64,000 bases of DNA, taken from the NCBI GenBank assembly GCA_009760885.1, contig CM019701.1, forward strand, positions 39,859,515 through 39,923,514. Direction: 5' to 3'. Position 1 is the stretch's first letter; each line of letters starts with the position of its first letter. The notes under the pieces were generated by a model. That model was not told the origin of the DNA. It saw only the letters and a program-made list of their open reading frames with translations, and made no database searches. This document shows positions 55,468 through 64,000 of the stretch, piece after piece. The translations under genes and the position numbers were made by a program. This DNA comes from Achatina immaculata. Its lineage: Eukaryota > Mollusca > Gastropoda > Stylommatophora > Achatinidae.

Positions 55468-55767
55468 GCCACACACTAAAAGAAGACCAGACACTAGGAT
55501 AACAAGACAGGCACTGACATGAAATAGAAATCAGGGAAGACCTAGAACTACTTGGAGAAGGGGAATTTATGAAAGTGCTCAGAGACAACGGACCATAAAT
55601 GGAGGGAAGTAGAGAACAAATCCAAGAACAGGGATGACTGGAGAAACTTTATCCGTAGCCTATGCTTAAAAGGAGGTGACGAGCAATAAAGTTAATGCTC
55701 TTTTTGAGAGTAAGATAAACTAAACAGTGGTGATCAATATGTAGACAAGAGGTATTAGAAATATTTT

Positions 55768-55950
55768 ATCCTATATCTTAATCTTATATCCTTCTCGTGC
55801 CGTTAAACGTCACATAGGGCTCGTAAGGTAGTTCGCTAATTTTTCTTCGGCGAGTCTTTCAACTTCATCAGGGGATTTTATGCCTATTAATTTGGCCTCT
55901 CTTAACAATGTCCTCTTTATAGTTTCACGTAGTCTGCCTCTTTTTCCTTT
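55768..55950 (-). mobile_element. LINE-D 3' end
   Basis: TTATATCCTTCTCGTGCCGT, TTAAACGTCACATAGGGCTC through TTTCACGTAGTCTGCCTC. A 5'-truncated copy with small deletions. Confidence 0.85.
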
Positions 55951-55984
55951 AAATTATTAGAAATATGCCTGTCATAATATTAAA

Positions 55985-56330
55985 CAGGAGTAAAGACGCC
56001 CGTTGACGCAATCAGCGACCCATAGCTGATATGCTAGCGTCAGGGTTAGGGACCCATAGCTGACCAAGACCCTGTCTCACCTTTCCGTGTTACCCCCAGT
56101 AACAGACCTAGCTTGGCTAACGGGACAGGGATCGCCATAGTCCTCATGGTGGTGGAGTCTGCTAAAGAAGCATTGCATAATCCCTGGTTTTTAGCTATAC
56201 TCCGGAACTGAAAAAGTAGCTGTCATAACCCGCTCCCACGCCGATACGATTCTGTGCCTCAACATCTCTACACCATCGGCTGCAAAGAGCAACAGCTCGC
56301 AGTTACAGGGAGTTCGTACAAGTACAAGTA
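55985..56330 (-). mobile_element. DR-A, minus orientation, without array
   Basis: GACCCATAGCTGACCAAGAC, ACCCCCAGTAACAGACCTAG, GTGGAGTCTGCTAAAGAAGC, TGCAAAGAGCAACAGCTCGC. A short ACCCATAGCTGA doublet (56019-56030 and 56068-56082) sits exactly where other copies have arrays, perhaps a first duplication step. Confidence 0.85.
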
Positions 56331-56454
56331 CTAATATTAAATTACCGTGTATGTCGGAGTAAACAGGTTTTATGGCTGTGTGGATTGCACTTGCTGTAAC
56401 AGCTTCGATGAAGTCAAAGATATCATGTTTGTAATTCCAGTAATATATCGCAGC

Positions 56455-56555
56455 TCTTCTCTTCTCTTCTCTTCTCTTCCCTTCTCTTCTCTTCCCTTCC
56501 CTTCCCTTCCCTTCCCTTCTCTTCTCTTCTCTCTCTTCTCTTCTCTTCTCCTCCA
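56455..56555 (+). repeat. (TCTTC)n/(CCCTT)n polypyrimidine tract
   Basis: Regular 5-bp repeat CTTCTCTTCTCTTCCCTTCC. Confidence 0.95.
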
Positions 56556-56614
56556 TAAAATAGCCAGCACTCTCTCAACACATGGCTCGTAAACCATCAA
56601 GTACTTCAATGACA

Positions 56615-56970
56615 TAGTTAGAAAAGCAACTTGTTAGATATTGTTAGAAATTATTTTAATGTTTGTTAAAAAAAAACATATGTTAGAAGATGATTTACAA
56701 TGTATTTTTATTTATGTATATGTCTGCGTGTGTATGTGTGCGTGAGTGCTATTTTATTAGGTTAATGACTTCTTCTCTTTTACCTTGAATGTAATAGTTA
56801 AATCTTACACTGTTTTGATATGTTTTTCCTAATTTAATTTGTATGTTTGTACTAAATCAAGTGTGTGGGAAGAATGAAAGATGGAGTGATGAAGGGCAGA
56901 ATGTAAGACGGGCCTGCGTGCCCAATTCTTTACCCTTGAAAAATAAAGATTATTCATTCATTCATTCATT
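56615..56970 (+). mobile_element. LINE-G 3' end with (ATTC)n tail
   Basis: TTGTTAGATATTGTTAGAAA, AAAGATGGAGTGATGAAGGG, CAGAATGTAAGACGGGCCTG, AAATAAAGATTATTCATTCA. Same end as 34000-34775. Confidence 0.85.
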
Positions 56971-57948
56971 CTCTCTCTTCTCTCTCTTCTCTTCTCTTCT
57001 CTCTCTTCCCTTCCCTTCTCTTCTCTCTCTGCTACACTTTTCTCTTCTCTGTTCTGTTCTCTGCTCTCTTTTCTTCTTTACTCTCTCTGCTTCTCTTCTC
57101 TTCTCCTATTTTCTTCTTTACTCTCTTTGCTTCTATTCTCTTCTCTTCTCCTCTTTTCTTCTTTACTCTCTTTGCTTCTATTCTCTCTTCGCTTTTCTTC
57201 CTTTCTCTCTTTACTACTCTTCCCTTCTCTACTCGTCTCTTCTTTTCTCTTTTTGCTACTCTTCTCTCTTCTCTACTCTTATCTTCTTTCTTTATTACTC
57301 TTCTCTCCTTTTCCCTTCTCTGTTCTGTTCTCTGTTCTTTTTTCTTCTTTACTCTCTTTGGTTCTATTCTCTCTTCGCTTTTCTTCCTTTCTCTCTTTGC
57401 TACTCTTCCCTTCTTTACTCTTCTATTTTCTTCTTTTCTCTCTTTGCTACTCTTCCCTTCTCTACTCTTCTATTTTCTTCTTTTCTCTCTTCTCTACTCT
57501 TCCCTTCTGTACTCTTCTATTTTCTTCTTTTCTCTCTTTGCTACTCTTCTCTTCTATCTTTATTACTCTTCTCTCCTTTTCTCTTCTCTTCTCACTTCGC
57601 TACACTTTTCTCTTCTTTATTCTCTTCCCTCCTCTCTTCTCTTTTCTCCTCTTTTCTCTCTTTGTTACTCTTCTTTTCTCCTCTTTTCTCTCTTTGCTAC
57701 TCTTCTCTACATTTATCTTTTTACAAGTCTTCTCTTTTCTCTTCTTGTCTCTCTTTGCTAGTCTTCTCTTTTATCTTCTGTTCTTTCTTTTCTACTCTTC
57801 TCTTCTCTTTATCTTCTTTTCTTCTTTGTTACTCTTCTTTTCTCTTTTCTCTTTTCTACTCTTCTATTCTCTTCTTTTATGTTATTCCTCTCTTCTCTTC
57901 TTTTCTCTCTTTTGCTACTTTTCTCTTCTAAATTCTCCTCTCTTCTTA
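56965..57948 (+). repeat. 1 kb polypyrimidine minisatellite after a LINE-G tail
   Basis: Starts exactly at the (ATTC)n tail. Blocks of TCTCTTCTCTTCTCTT and a longer unit TTCTTCTTTACTCTCTTTGC that recurs every 50-70 bp, giving Phe/Leu/Ser frames of up to 362 codons that are not genes. Confidence 0.95.
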
Positions 57949-57959
57949 TGACTTGATTG

Positions 57960-58245
57960 TTGTAATTTTTTTATACTGCTTTTCTATGAATGTGCTAGTT
58001 CTCAAATAGTGTAAGAATTCAAGTTTATTTCATGCTGCTGCATAAATCAGAATGTAGAGTGTATGGACATGAGATAATTTTATTGTTTATTTATATAATA
58101 ATTTAATGTGTCCTCATTATTATTATGCTCATTAACAAATGCTGAATGACTGTAACTGAATGAAAGCTGTATGATGAAGAGCAGGATGTTAGACGGGCCT
58201 GCATGCCCAATTCTGAACCCTTTGAAAATAAAGTATGCTCGTTCG
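57960..58245 (+). mobile_element. LINE-G 3' end with (GTTC)n tail
   Basis: ATGAAGAGCAGGATGTTAGA, CGGGCCTGCATGCCCAATTC, TGAAAATAAAGTATGCTCGT and TCGTTC. Confidence 0.8.
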
Positions 58246-58612
58246 TTCTTCTTTTCTCTTCTTTTCTTTTCTCTCTTTGTTACTCTTCTCTTCTATTCTC
58301 TCTTCTCTTCTTTTCTCTCTTTGTTACTCTTCTCTTCTATTCTCTCTTCTCTTCTTTTCTCTATGTTATTATTCTCTTCTTTTTTCTATGTTGTTATTCT
58401 CTTCTTTTCTCTATTTGTTACTCTTCTCATCTATTCTCTCTTCTCCTCTATTCTTTTCTCTATTTGTTATTCTTCTCTTCTTTTCTCTATTTGTTACTCC
58501 TCTCTTCTATTCTCTTCTTTTCTCTTTTAGTCTCTTCTCTTTTCTTCTTCTACTCTCATCTTTCTTTCTTTCTTTTCTTCTTTTCTTTTCTTCTTTCTTT
58601 CCCTCTCTCTCC
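58240..58612 (+). repeat. Polypyrimidine minisatellite after the second LINE-G tail
   Basis: Again starts at the LINE-G tail; unit CTTTGTTACTCTTCTCTTCT with TATTCTCTCTTCTCTTC. Similar to but not the same as the 56965-57948 array. Confidence 0.95.
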
Positions 58613-59023
58613 TTTCTGTGAAACATGGATGAATTTTTTCCTGTCTCAGTTATGAGTTCAGCGTGAGTTTGTTTAGACCTGGATTCAATCGACTGAAATC
58701 TTTCATCTGCATTTTCAAACACGGAACTTGAGCTAGATCCTGACAGGATAGCAGGCGGGTAAGTTCATCTTTCAGAAGTCTTCAGGCAGAATTTCCGACT
58801 ATTCGGTCCTGAATTAATTTCTATGTTCTTCCGGGACACGTTCTGCTGAGAACTTTTGCTAGAAGGAGCCTGGAAGGAAGTACCTCTATAATGTAAAGTA
58901 TGGATTGGACGAGAAATGTGTTGCTTTTCTTTTTATTTAGACCAGTGTTTCCCAGAGTTGGGTGTACATATGAAAGGCAATTTGAATTTTTTTTTTTGGG
59001 GGGGGGGGGGAGGAGGGGGGAGA

Positions 59024-59785
59024 GTAGTCATTCATTCACTCATTTGCATGTCCCTCCCTTGCGGAACTTTTGCCTCTCTAACAGCTCTCCTGTAGGCCTC
59101 TCGGTTGTGAGCAAGATGCCCCTGCTGCTGTTGCATCTATTTGCAGATCATCAACGATGCCTTGTAGCCATCTTTGCCTTGGTCTCCCTCTTTTTCTTTT
59201 TCCCATTATGTACCCTTCCAAGACGGTCTTCTCTAGATTATCATGACATTTAATGTATTCAAAATATTTAAGTTTTCTCTGTTTAATCCTCTTTACTAGC
59301 CAGCCTTCTTGAATATTAAGTTCTTGTATGTGGTTGTCTGAGTGTCGCAGTGGTGAGTGCACTGGTCTCTCATGGCGAAGGTAGGGGGTTCGAATTCGGC
59401 CGGAGGCACCCCAGTCACCCAGCTGTAGAAACGGGTACCTGACTTCTTCTGAAGTTCGGGAAGGAAAAGGCAGCCAGGCGTGATACTGACCATATCATCC
59501 TCTAGTCTGCTGACAGGTCAAGGAAAATATGGGCACTAGCACCATATCCCTATGTATCTCTAAGGCGTAACAGAATTACCTTTACCTTTTTTTTTTAGTG
59601 TGGATATATTTGTTGTTATTTTTTATGTGTGCCCATGATATTTGAAGAACTCTTCTGTAGCATTTACACTCAAAGGCATTTATGTGTTTCTCATCTGTTT
59701 TGTTAAGTTTCCAGGTTTCACAGGCATATGGTGCGATGTAACTGATGCATGCCCTTAAAACTAGAATATATTTATATTGTACCAC
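59024..59785 (-). mobile_element. LINE-C 3' part inside the hAT-like element
   Basis: Tail CATTCATTCACTCATTTGCA, terminus, then Y-A-C-E-T-W-K-L-N-K and C-Y-R-R-V-L-Q-I-S-W. Split at about 59330-59595 by SINE-E. Confidence 0.88.
59333..59597 (+). mobile_element. SINE-E, subtype 2, inside LINE-C
   Basis: Head GTTGTCTGAGTGTCGCAGTG and GGTTCGAATTCGG, body GCCAGGCGTGATACTGACC, tail TTACCTTTACC and T-run. Flanks TATGTGG and TAGTGTGG match the LINE-C target TAGTATGG. Confidence 0.88.
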
Positions 59786-60072
59786 TCTGGACCTTGGGTG
59801 ACCGTTAAGCTGCAGAGGAAGGGATTACAATCTTTGGCGCATTGAGGTGAGGCATGATTCAGAAAAGGTTGGGAAACACTGATTCAGCTTTTTCCTGACT
59901 GGCGCTCTGAACACTGAGATTCGGATAGGAGTTCCAAGGCTTACCAACACTGCCAGTGCTGTTTTGGAGTGAAAGAGTTAAGTGACCGTCTAAGAAGGCC
60001 ATCAGAACGGAGAAATAAATTCTTAAACAGTCTTCAGTTAGAATGCCCGGCCATTATTAAGTGATTGTGAGG

Positions 60073-61056
60073 TAGTGAGTGATAGTACCTCTATATTGTG
60101 CACTTACTAGATTAAGTGAGTGATAGTGCCCGTATACTGTGCACTTACTCGATTAAGTGAGCGATAGTATCTTTATATTGTGCACTTACTAGATTAAGTG
60201 GGTGATAGTATCTGTATATTGTGCACTTATTAAATTAAGTGGGTGATAGTATCTGTATATTGTGCACTTACTAGATTAAGTGGGTGATAGTATCTTTATA
60301 TTGTGCACTTACTAGATTAAGTGGGTGATGGTATCTTTATATTGTGCACTTACTAGATTAAGTGGGTGATAGTGCCCGTATACTGTGCACTTACTAGATT
60401 AAGTGGGCGATAGTATCTGTATATTGTGCACTTATTATATTAAGTGGGTGATAGTACCTGTATATTGTGCACTTACTAGATTAAGTGGGTGATAGTACCT
60501 GTATATTGTGCACTTACTTGATTAAGTGAGTGATAGTGCCCCTATACAATGCACTTACTTGATTAAGTGAGTGATAATGCCCGTATATAGTGCACTTACT
60601 TGATTAAGTGAGTGATAGTGCCCCTATACTGTGCATTTATTATATAAAGTGAGTGATAGTGCCCATACACTGCGCACTTACTAGATTATGTGTGGGACAG
60701 TGCCCGTATACCGTGCACTTACTTGATTAAGTGAGTGATAGTGCCCCTATACTGTGCATTTATTATATAAAGTGAGTGATAGTGCCCATACACTGCGCAC
60801 TTACTAGATTATGTGTGGGACAGTGCCCGTATACCGTGCACTTACTTGATTAAGTGAGTGATAGTGCCCGTATATTGTGCACTTACTTGATTAAGTGAGT
60901 GATAGTGCCCGTATACCATGCACTTACTTGATTAAGTGAGCGATAGTTCCCGTATATTGTGCACTTACTTGATTAAGTGAGTGATAGTGCCCGTATACCA
61001 TGCACTTACTTGATTAAGTGAGCGATAGTTCCGTATATTGTGCACTTATTAGATTA
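60073..61056 (+). repeat. 41-bp minisatellite, about 24 units
   Basis: Unit ATTAAGTGAGTGATAGTGCC plus CGTATATTGTGCACTTACTTG. Each unit contains the dyad CACTTA-six bases-TAAGTG. Early units have TAGTATCTGTA and later ones TAGTGCCCGTA; a two-unit block recurs around 60600-60830. Confidence 0.97.
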
Positions 61057-61584
61057 CTACAACAGATCGTATAATAATAAACCGTAAATGTATGTTTTAT
61101 TATGTATGTTACCCCACCAATTCTTTCGCAAGGCTGGAAATTATTGCGCATCACTGAATACATTTAGATGGCCTTCAACCAAAGAACTACAGAGCACAGG
61201 TCAAGAAGAAGACCCTGGAAAAGATGTATAGATGAAATTAAACATCCATGAACTACGGCATGAACATCAGCCAGGCCACCCAAACACGCCATCTGCATCT
61301 CCCCTCAGCACCTCACGGTACACGAAGAAAGACAGAGTAAAGTAAGTAAAGTAAAACTGAATGCCTCGTATATTAGTTTCGTAGTCTGTGGTTCAATCAT
61401 ACTGAAACAACAAAACTTTCCGCTTCGATTATGTTGCTTATCGTTCCGTGCACAAGTCTTGTGTTTCTTTACGTGCAGTTCTCAAGTACATGACGATTCC
61501 TCTTAGATGCTCTGTTCACTTTGACTAGTTTAAATCATTAAACAATGACAATAACAAAAAAAAAACATACTCACAGATTTAGCT

Positions 61585-61840
61585 TTTATCACATCTTATC
61601 TTATATCTTATATCCTTCCCGTGCCGTTAAACGTCACATAGGGCTCGCAAAGTTGTTCGCCAATTTTTCCTGTCTTCGGCGAGTCTTTCAACCTCATCAA
61701 AGAATTTTATGCCTGTTAATTTGGCCTCTCTTAATAATGTCCTCTTCAGAGTTTCACGCGGTCTGTCTCTTTTTCTTCGGCCTGTTGTGTTCCATTTGAT
61801 AGCTTGTTTTGGGATTCTCTGATCATTTTATCACATGGGA
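61585..61840 (-). mobile_element. LINE-D 3' end (partner at 63135-63390)
   Basis: CTTATCTTATATCTTATATC tail, CGTTAAACGTCACATAGGGC, and on to GGGATTCTCTGATCATTTT. Both copies share the same 5' truncation because they were duplicated together. Confidence 0.88.
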
Positions 61841-61984
61841 AACACATAATCTGTATACACGTAACAAGAAATATCGTTCAGAAATTGAACAAAAGACAAG
61901 AAAAAATAATTGTTTAATTGTCGATCCTGTATTCTTCTAGTCCAAGGTACCATTTGATTTTGTTGCGCAAATTACACGTATTTG

Positions 61985-62062
61985 AGGTCATATAAGACGC
62001 ACTTTGTCCCTAAATAACTCCCCCCAAAAATTACCCTGCGTCTTATACCCCGAAGGTTATAA
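61985..62062. mobile_element. Short MITE-like inverted repeat (partner at 63535-63612)
   Basis: TATAAGACGCA at about 61991-62001 and TGCGTCTTATA at about 62037-62047 surround CTTTGTCCCTAAATAACTCC. This motif pair is a familiar end of short DNA-transposon repeats in many animals; family not assigned. Confidence 0.6.
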
Positions 62063-62286
62063 TTGGAGTAAGCTTTCTGTTTACTGGTATTAGACTAGCG
62101 CCAAAACGTTATTGTTCAACAAATTAGTCTCATGAGTACACCATAATGCGGGATATGTGATTATAAATGATTAAATTATGATTATAAGCCAACATAATAT
62201 CAAAATATTTTTCAAAATATATAACCAGCAGAGCACAGCTAGACAAAATCTAAGCCCGTAACATTCACATGCAGCTGGAGTGTGAA

Positions 62287-62608
62287 GTGATAGTGCCCCT
62301 ATACTGTGCATTTATTATATAAAGTGAGTGATAGTGCCCATACACTGCGCACTTACTAGATTATGTGTGGGACAGTGCCCGTATACCGTGCACTTACTTG
62401 ATTAAGTGAGTGATAGTGCCCGTATATTGTGCACTTACTTGATTAAGTGAGTGATAGTGCCCGTATACCATGCACTTACTTGATTAAGTGAGCGATAGTT
62501 CCGTATATTGTGCACTTACTTGATTAAGTGAGTGATAGTGCCCGTATACCATGCACTTACTTGATTAAGTGAGCGATAGTTCCGTATATTGTGCACTTAT
62601 TAGATTAC
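62287..62608 (+). repeat. 41-bp minisatellite, duplicated segment
   Basis: Same unit as 60073-61056, carried along by the 1.55 kb duplication; about 8 units. Confidence 0.95.
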
Positions 62609-63789
62609 TACAACAGATCGTATAATAATAAACCGTAAATGTATGTTTTATTATGTATGTTACCCCACCAATTCTTTCGCAAGGCTGGAAATTATTGCGC
62701 ATCACTGAATACATTTAGATGGCCTTCAACCAAAGAACTACAGAGCACAGGTCAAGAAGAAGACCCTGGAAAAGATGTATAGATGAAATTAAACATCCAT
62801 GAACTACGGCATGAACATCAGCCAGGCCACCCAAACACGCCATCTGCATCTCCCCTCAGCACCTCACGGTACACGAAGAAAGACAGAGTAAAGTAAGTAA
62901 AGTAAAACTGAATGCCTCGTATATTAGTTTCGTAGTCTGTGGTTCAATCATACTGAAACAACAAAACTTTCCGCTTCGATTATGTTGCTTATCGTTCCGT
63001 GCACAAGTCTTTGTTTCTTTACGTGCAGTTCTCAAGTACATGACGATTCCTCTTAGATGCTCTGTTCACTTTGACTAGTTTAAATCATTAAACAATGACA
63101 ATAACAAAAAAAAAACATACTCACAGATTTAGCTTTTATCACATCTTATCTTATATCTTATATCCTTCCCGTGCCGTTAAACGTCACATAGGGCTCGCAA
63201 AGTTGTTCGCCAATTTTTCCTGTCTTCGGCGAGTCTTTCAACCTCATCAAAGAATTTTATGCCTGTTAATTTGGCCTCTCTTAATAATGTCCTCTTCAGA
63301 GTTTCACGCGGTCTGTCTCTTTTTCTTCGGCCTGTTGTGTTCCATTTGATAGCTTGTTTTGGGATTCTCTGATCATTTTATCACATGGGAAACACATAAT
63401 CTGTATACACGTAACAAGAAATATCATTCAGAAATTGAACAAAAGACAAGAAAAAATAATTGTTTAATTGTCGATCCTGTATTCTTCTAGTCCAAGGTAC
63501 CATTTGATTTTGTTGCGCAAATTACACGTATTTGAGGTCATATAAGACGCACTTTGTCCCTAAATAACTCCCCCCAAAAATTACCCTGCGTCTTATACCC
63601 CGAAGGTTATAATTGGAGTAAGCTTTCTGTTTACTGGTATTAGACTAGCGCCAAAACGTTATTGTTCAACAAATTAGTCTCATGAGTACACCATAATGCG
63701 GGATATGTGATTATAAATGATTAAATTATGATTATAAGCCAACATAATATCAAAATATTTTTCAAAATATATAACCAGCAGAGCACAGC

Positions 63790-64000
63790 TAGACAAAATC
63801 TAAGCCCGTAACATTCACATGCAGCTGGAGTGTGAAGTGTTGGTGCCTTCACATTTCTAAGCCTGTAACATTCACATGAAGTTGGAGTGTGAAGTGTTGG
63901 TGCCTTCACATTTCTAAGCCTGTAACATTCACATGAAGTTGGAGTGTGAAGTGTTGGTGGCTTCACATTTTTAGGCCCCTAACATTCACATGCAGCTGGA
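63790..64000 (+). repeat. 57-bp tandem array running off the window end
   Basis: Units of AAGCCTGTAACATTCACATG plus AAGTTGGAGTGTGAAGTGTT plus GGTGCCTTCACATTTCT. At least 3.5 copies; the single-copy parent is at 62250-62286. The minus-strand 19-residue repeat frame is a by-product (57 is a multiple of three). Confidence 0.95.

Larger units (their letters stand above)
54340..55690 (+). pseudogene. LINE-I reverse transcriptase relic split by two insertions
   Basis: Before the first insertion: E-E-V-D-Y-L-R-Y-L-G-S-T-V-D-K. Between insertions: L-L-A-S-K-N-I-R-T-G-T-K-L-R-L-F and V-K-T-V-L-S-Y-G-S-E-T-S. After the second: I-T-R-Q-A-L-T and R-D-D-W-R-N-F-I-R-S-L-C. These are consecutive parts of one RTE-like C-terminal region. 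The inserts are LINE-C (54495-54920, -) and SINE-E (55194-55455, -). Confidence 0.75.
58943..59881. mobile_element. hAT-like element with terminal inverted repeats
   Basis: CAGTGTTTCCCA at 58943-58954 is inverted as TGGGAAACACTG at 59870-59881. The 8 bp outside are ATTTAGAC and ATTCAGCT, a decayed 8-bp target duplication. The CAGTGKTTCYCA-type end is typical of hAT elements. Its interior is mostly a LINE-C copy. Confidence 0.65.
58793..59971. mobile_element. PiggyBac-like MITE (family L), interrupted copy
   Basis: 58805-58942 and 59882-59971 together align with the uninterrupted copy at 26930-27182 (AATTAATTTCTATGTTCTTC; TGCTTTTCTTTTTATTTAGAC; GGAGTGAAAGAGTTAAG). Confidence 0.6.
60735..63838. 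repeat. 1.55 kb tandem duplication (two units)
   Basis: 60735-62286 and 62287-63838 are nearly identical (offset 1550-1552 bp; differences include GTTCCCG/GTTCCG, CTTGTGTTTC/CTTTGTTTC and one C/T near 61873 versus 63423). Each unit holds part of the 41-bp array, about 500 bp of plain DNA, a LINE-D end and the TATAAGACGCA inverted repeat. Confidence 0.97.

Noticed and set aside
56843..57951. 362-codon Phe/Leu/Ser-rich frame resembling a membrane protein
   Set aside because: Pure polypyrimidine repeat that begins at a LINE tail.

Overview
The window is animal nuclear DNA, most likely from a mollusc and probably a gastropod. The evidence is spliced exons with GT-AG borders, an intronless amine-type GPCR, many 3' ends of lophotrochozoan-style non-LTR retrotransposons, tRNA-headed SINEs and long minisatellites. 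The species is an inference; nothing in the sequence names it. No prokaryotic features (operons, CRISPR, Shine-Dalgarno sites) are present.

Only two genes are well supported. (1) 8065-9675 (+) is an intronless class A GPCR of 536 residues with the full set of biogenic-amine receptor residues. A decayed partial copy of its own 3' end follows at about 9695-9872. (2) A five-exon gene on the minus strand runs from 32748 (start codon) to 22676 (stop). Exons 31792-32748, 26546-26773, 24970-25065 and 22676-23011 account for the coding sequence as four coding blocks, all joined in phase 0. They give a predicted 538-residue protein with a Cys/His/Ser-rich N-terminal half, a coiled coil that begins with a syntaphilin/syntabulin-like motif, and a C-terminal GRIP-like module. 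A further small exon in the 5 kb first intron cannot be excluded.

Everything else is repeat-derived or unrecognised. Region by region: 1-7.5 kb holds an inverted-dimer tRNA-like SINE with a 13-bp target duplication, a 43-bp minisatellite, a pogo/Tigger-like DNA transposon carrying two insertions, and a LINE fragment with long target duplications. 9.9-22.4 kb is AT-rich DNA with LINE relics and a 53-bp array inside a dispersed repeat (here called DR-A). 22.6-32.7 kb is the five-exon gene, whose introns hold (GAAA)n, (GAA)n, GATA/GACA and DR-A repeats. 33-36 kb has nested LINEs and a SINE. 36.6-48.0 kb is a 5.7 kb tandem segmental duplication. 48-56 kb holds a SINE, a Tc1/mariner relic with a 42-bp array grown from its DNA-binding segment, and a LINE carrying two later insertions. 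56-60 kb has polypyrimidine tracts grown from LINE tails and a four-level transposon nest. 60-64 kb has a 41-bp array and a 1.55 kb tandem duplication, and ends inside a 57-bp array.

The most unusual theme is that tandem arrays repeatedly arise inside mobile elements. The DR-A family hosts three unrelated arrays (53, 34 and 16 bp), two of them at the same internal position. A Tc1 transposase segment became a 42-bp array, and LINE tails became kilobase-scale simple repeats. Repeat-family names (DR-A, LINE-B, LINE-C, LINE-D, LINE-G, LINE-I, SINE-E, module M) are labels used only in this report.
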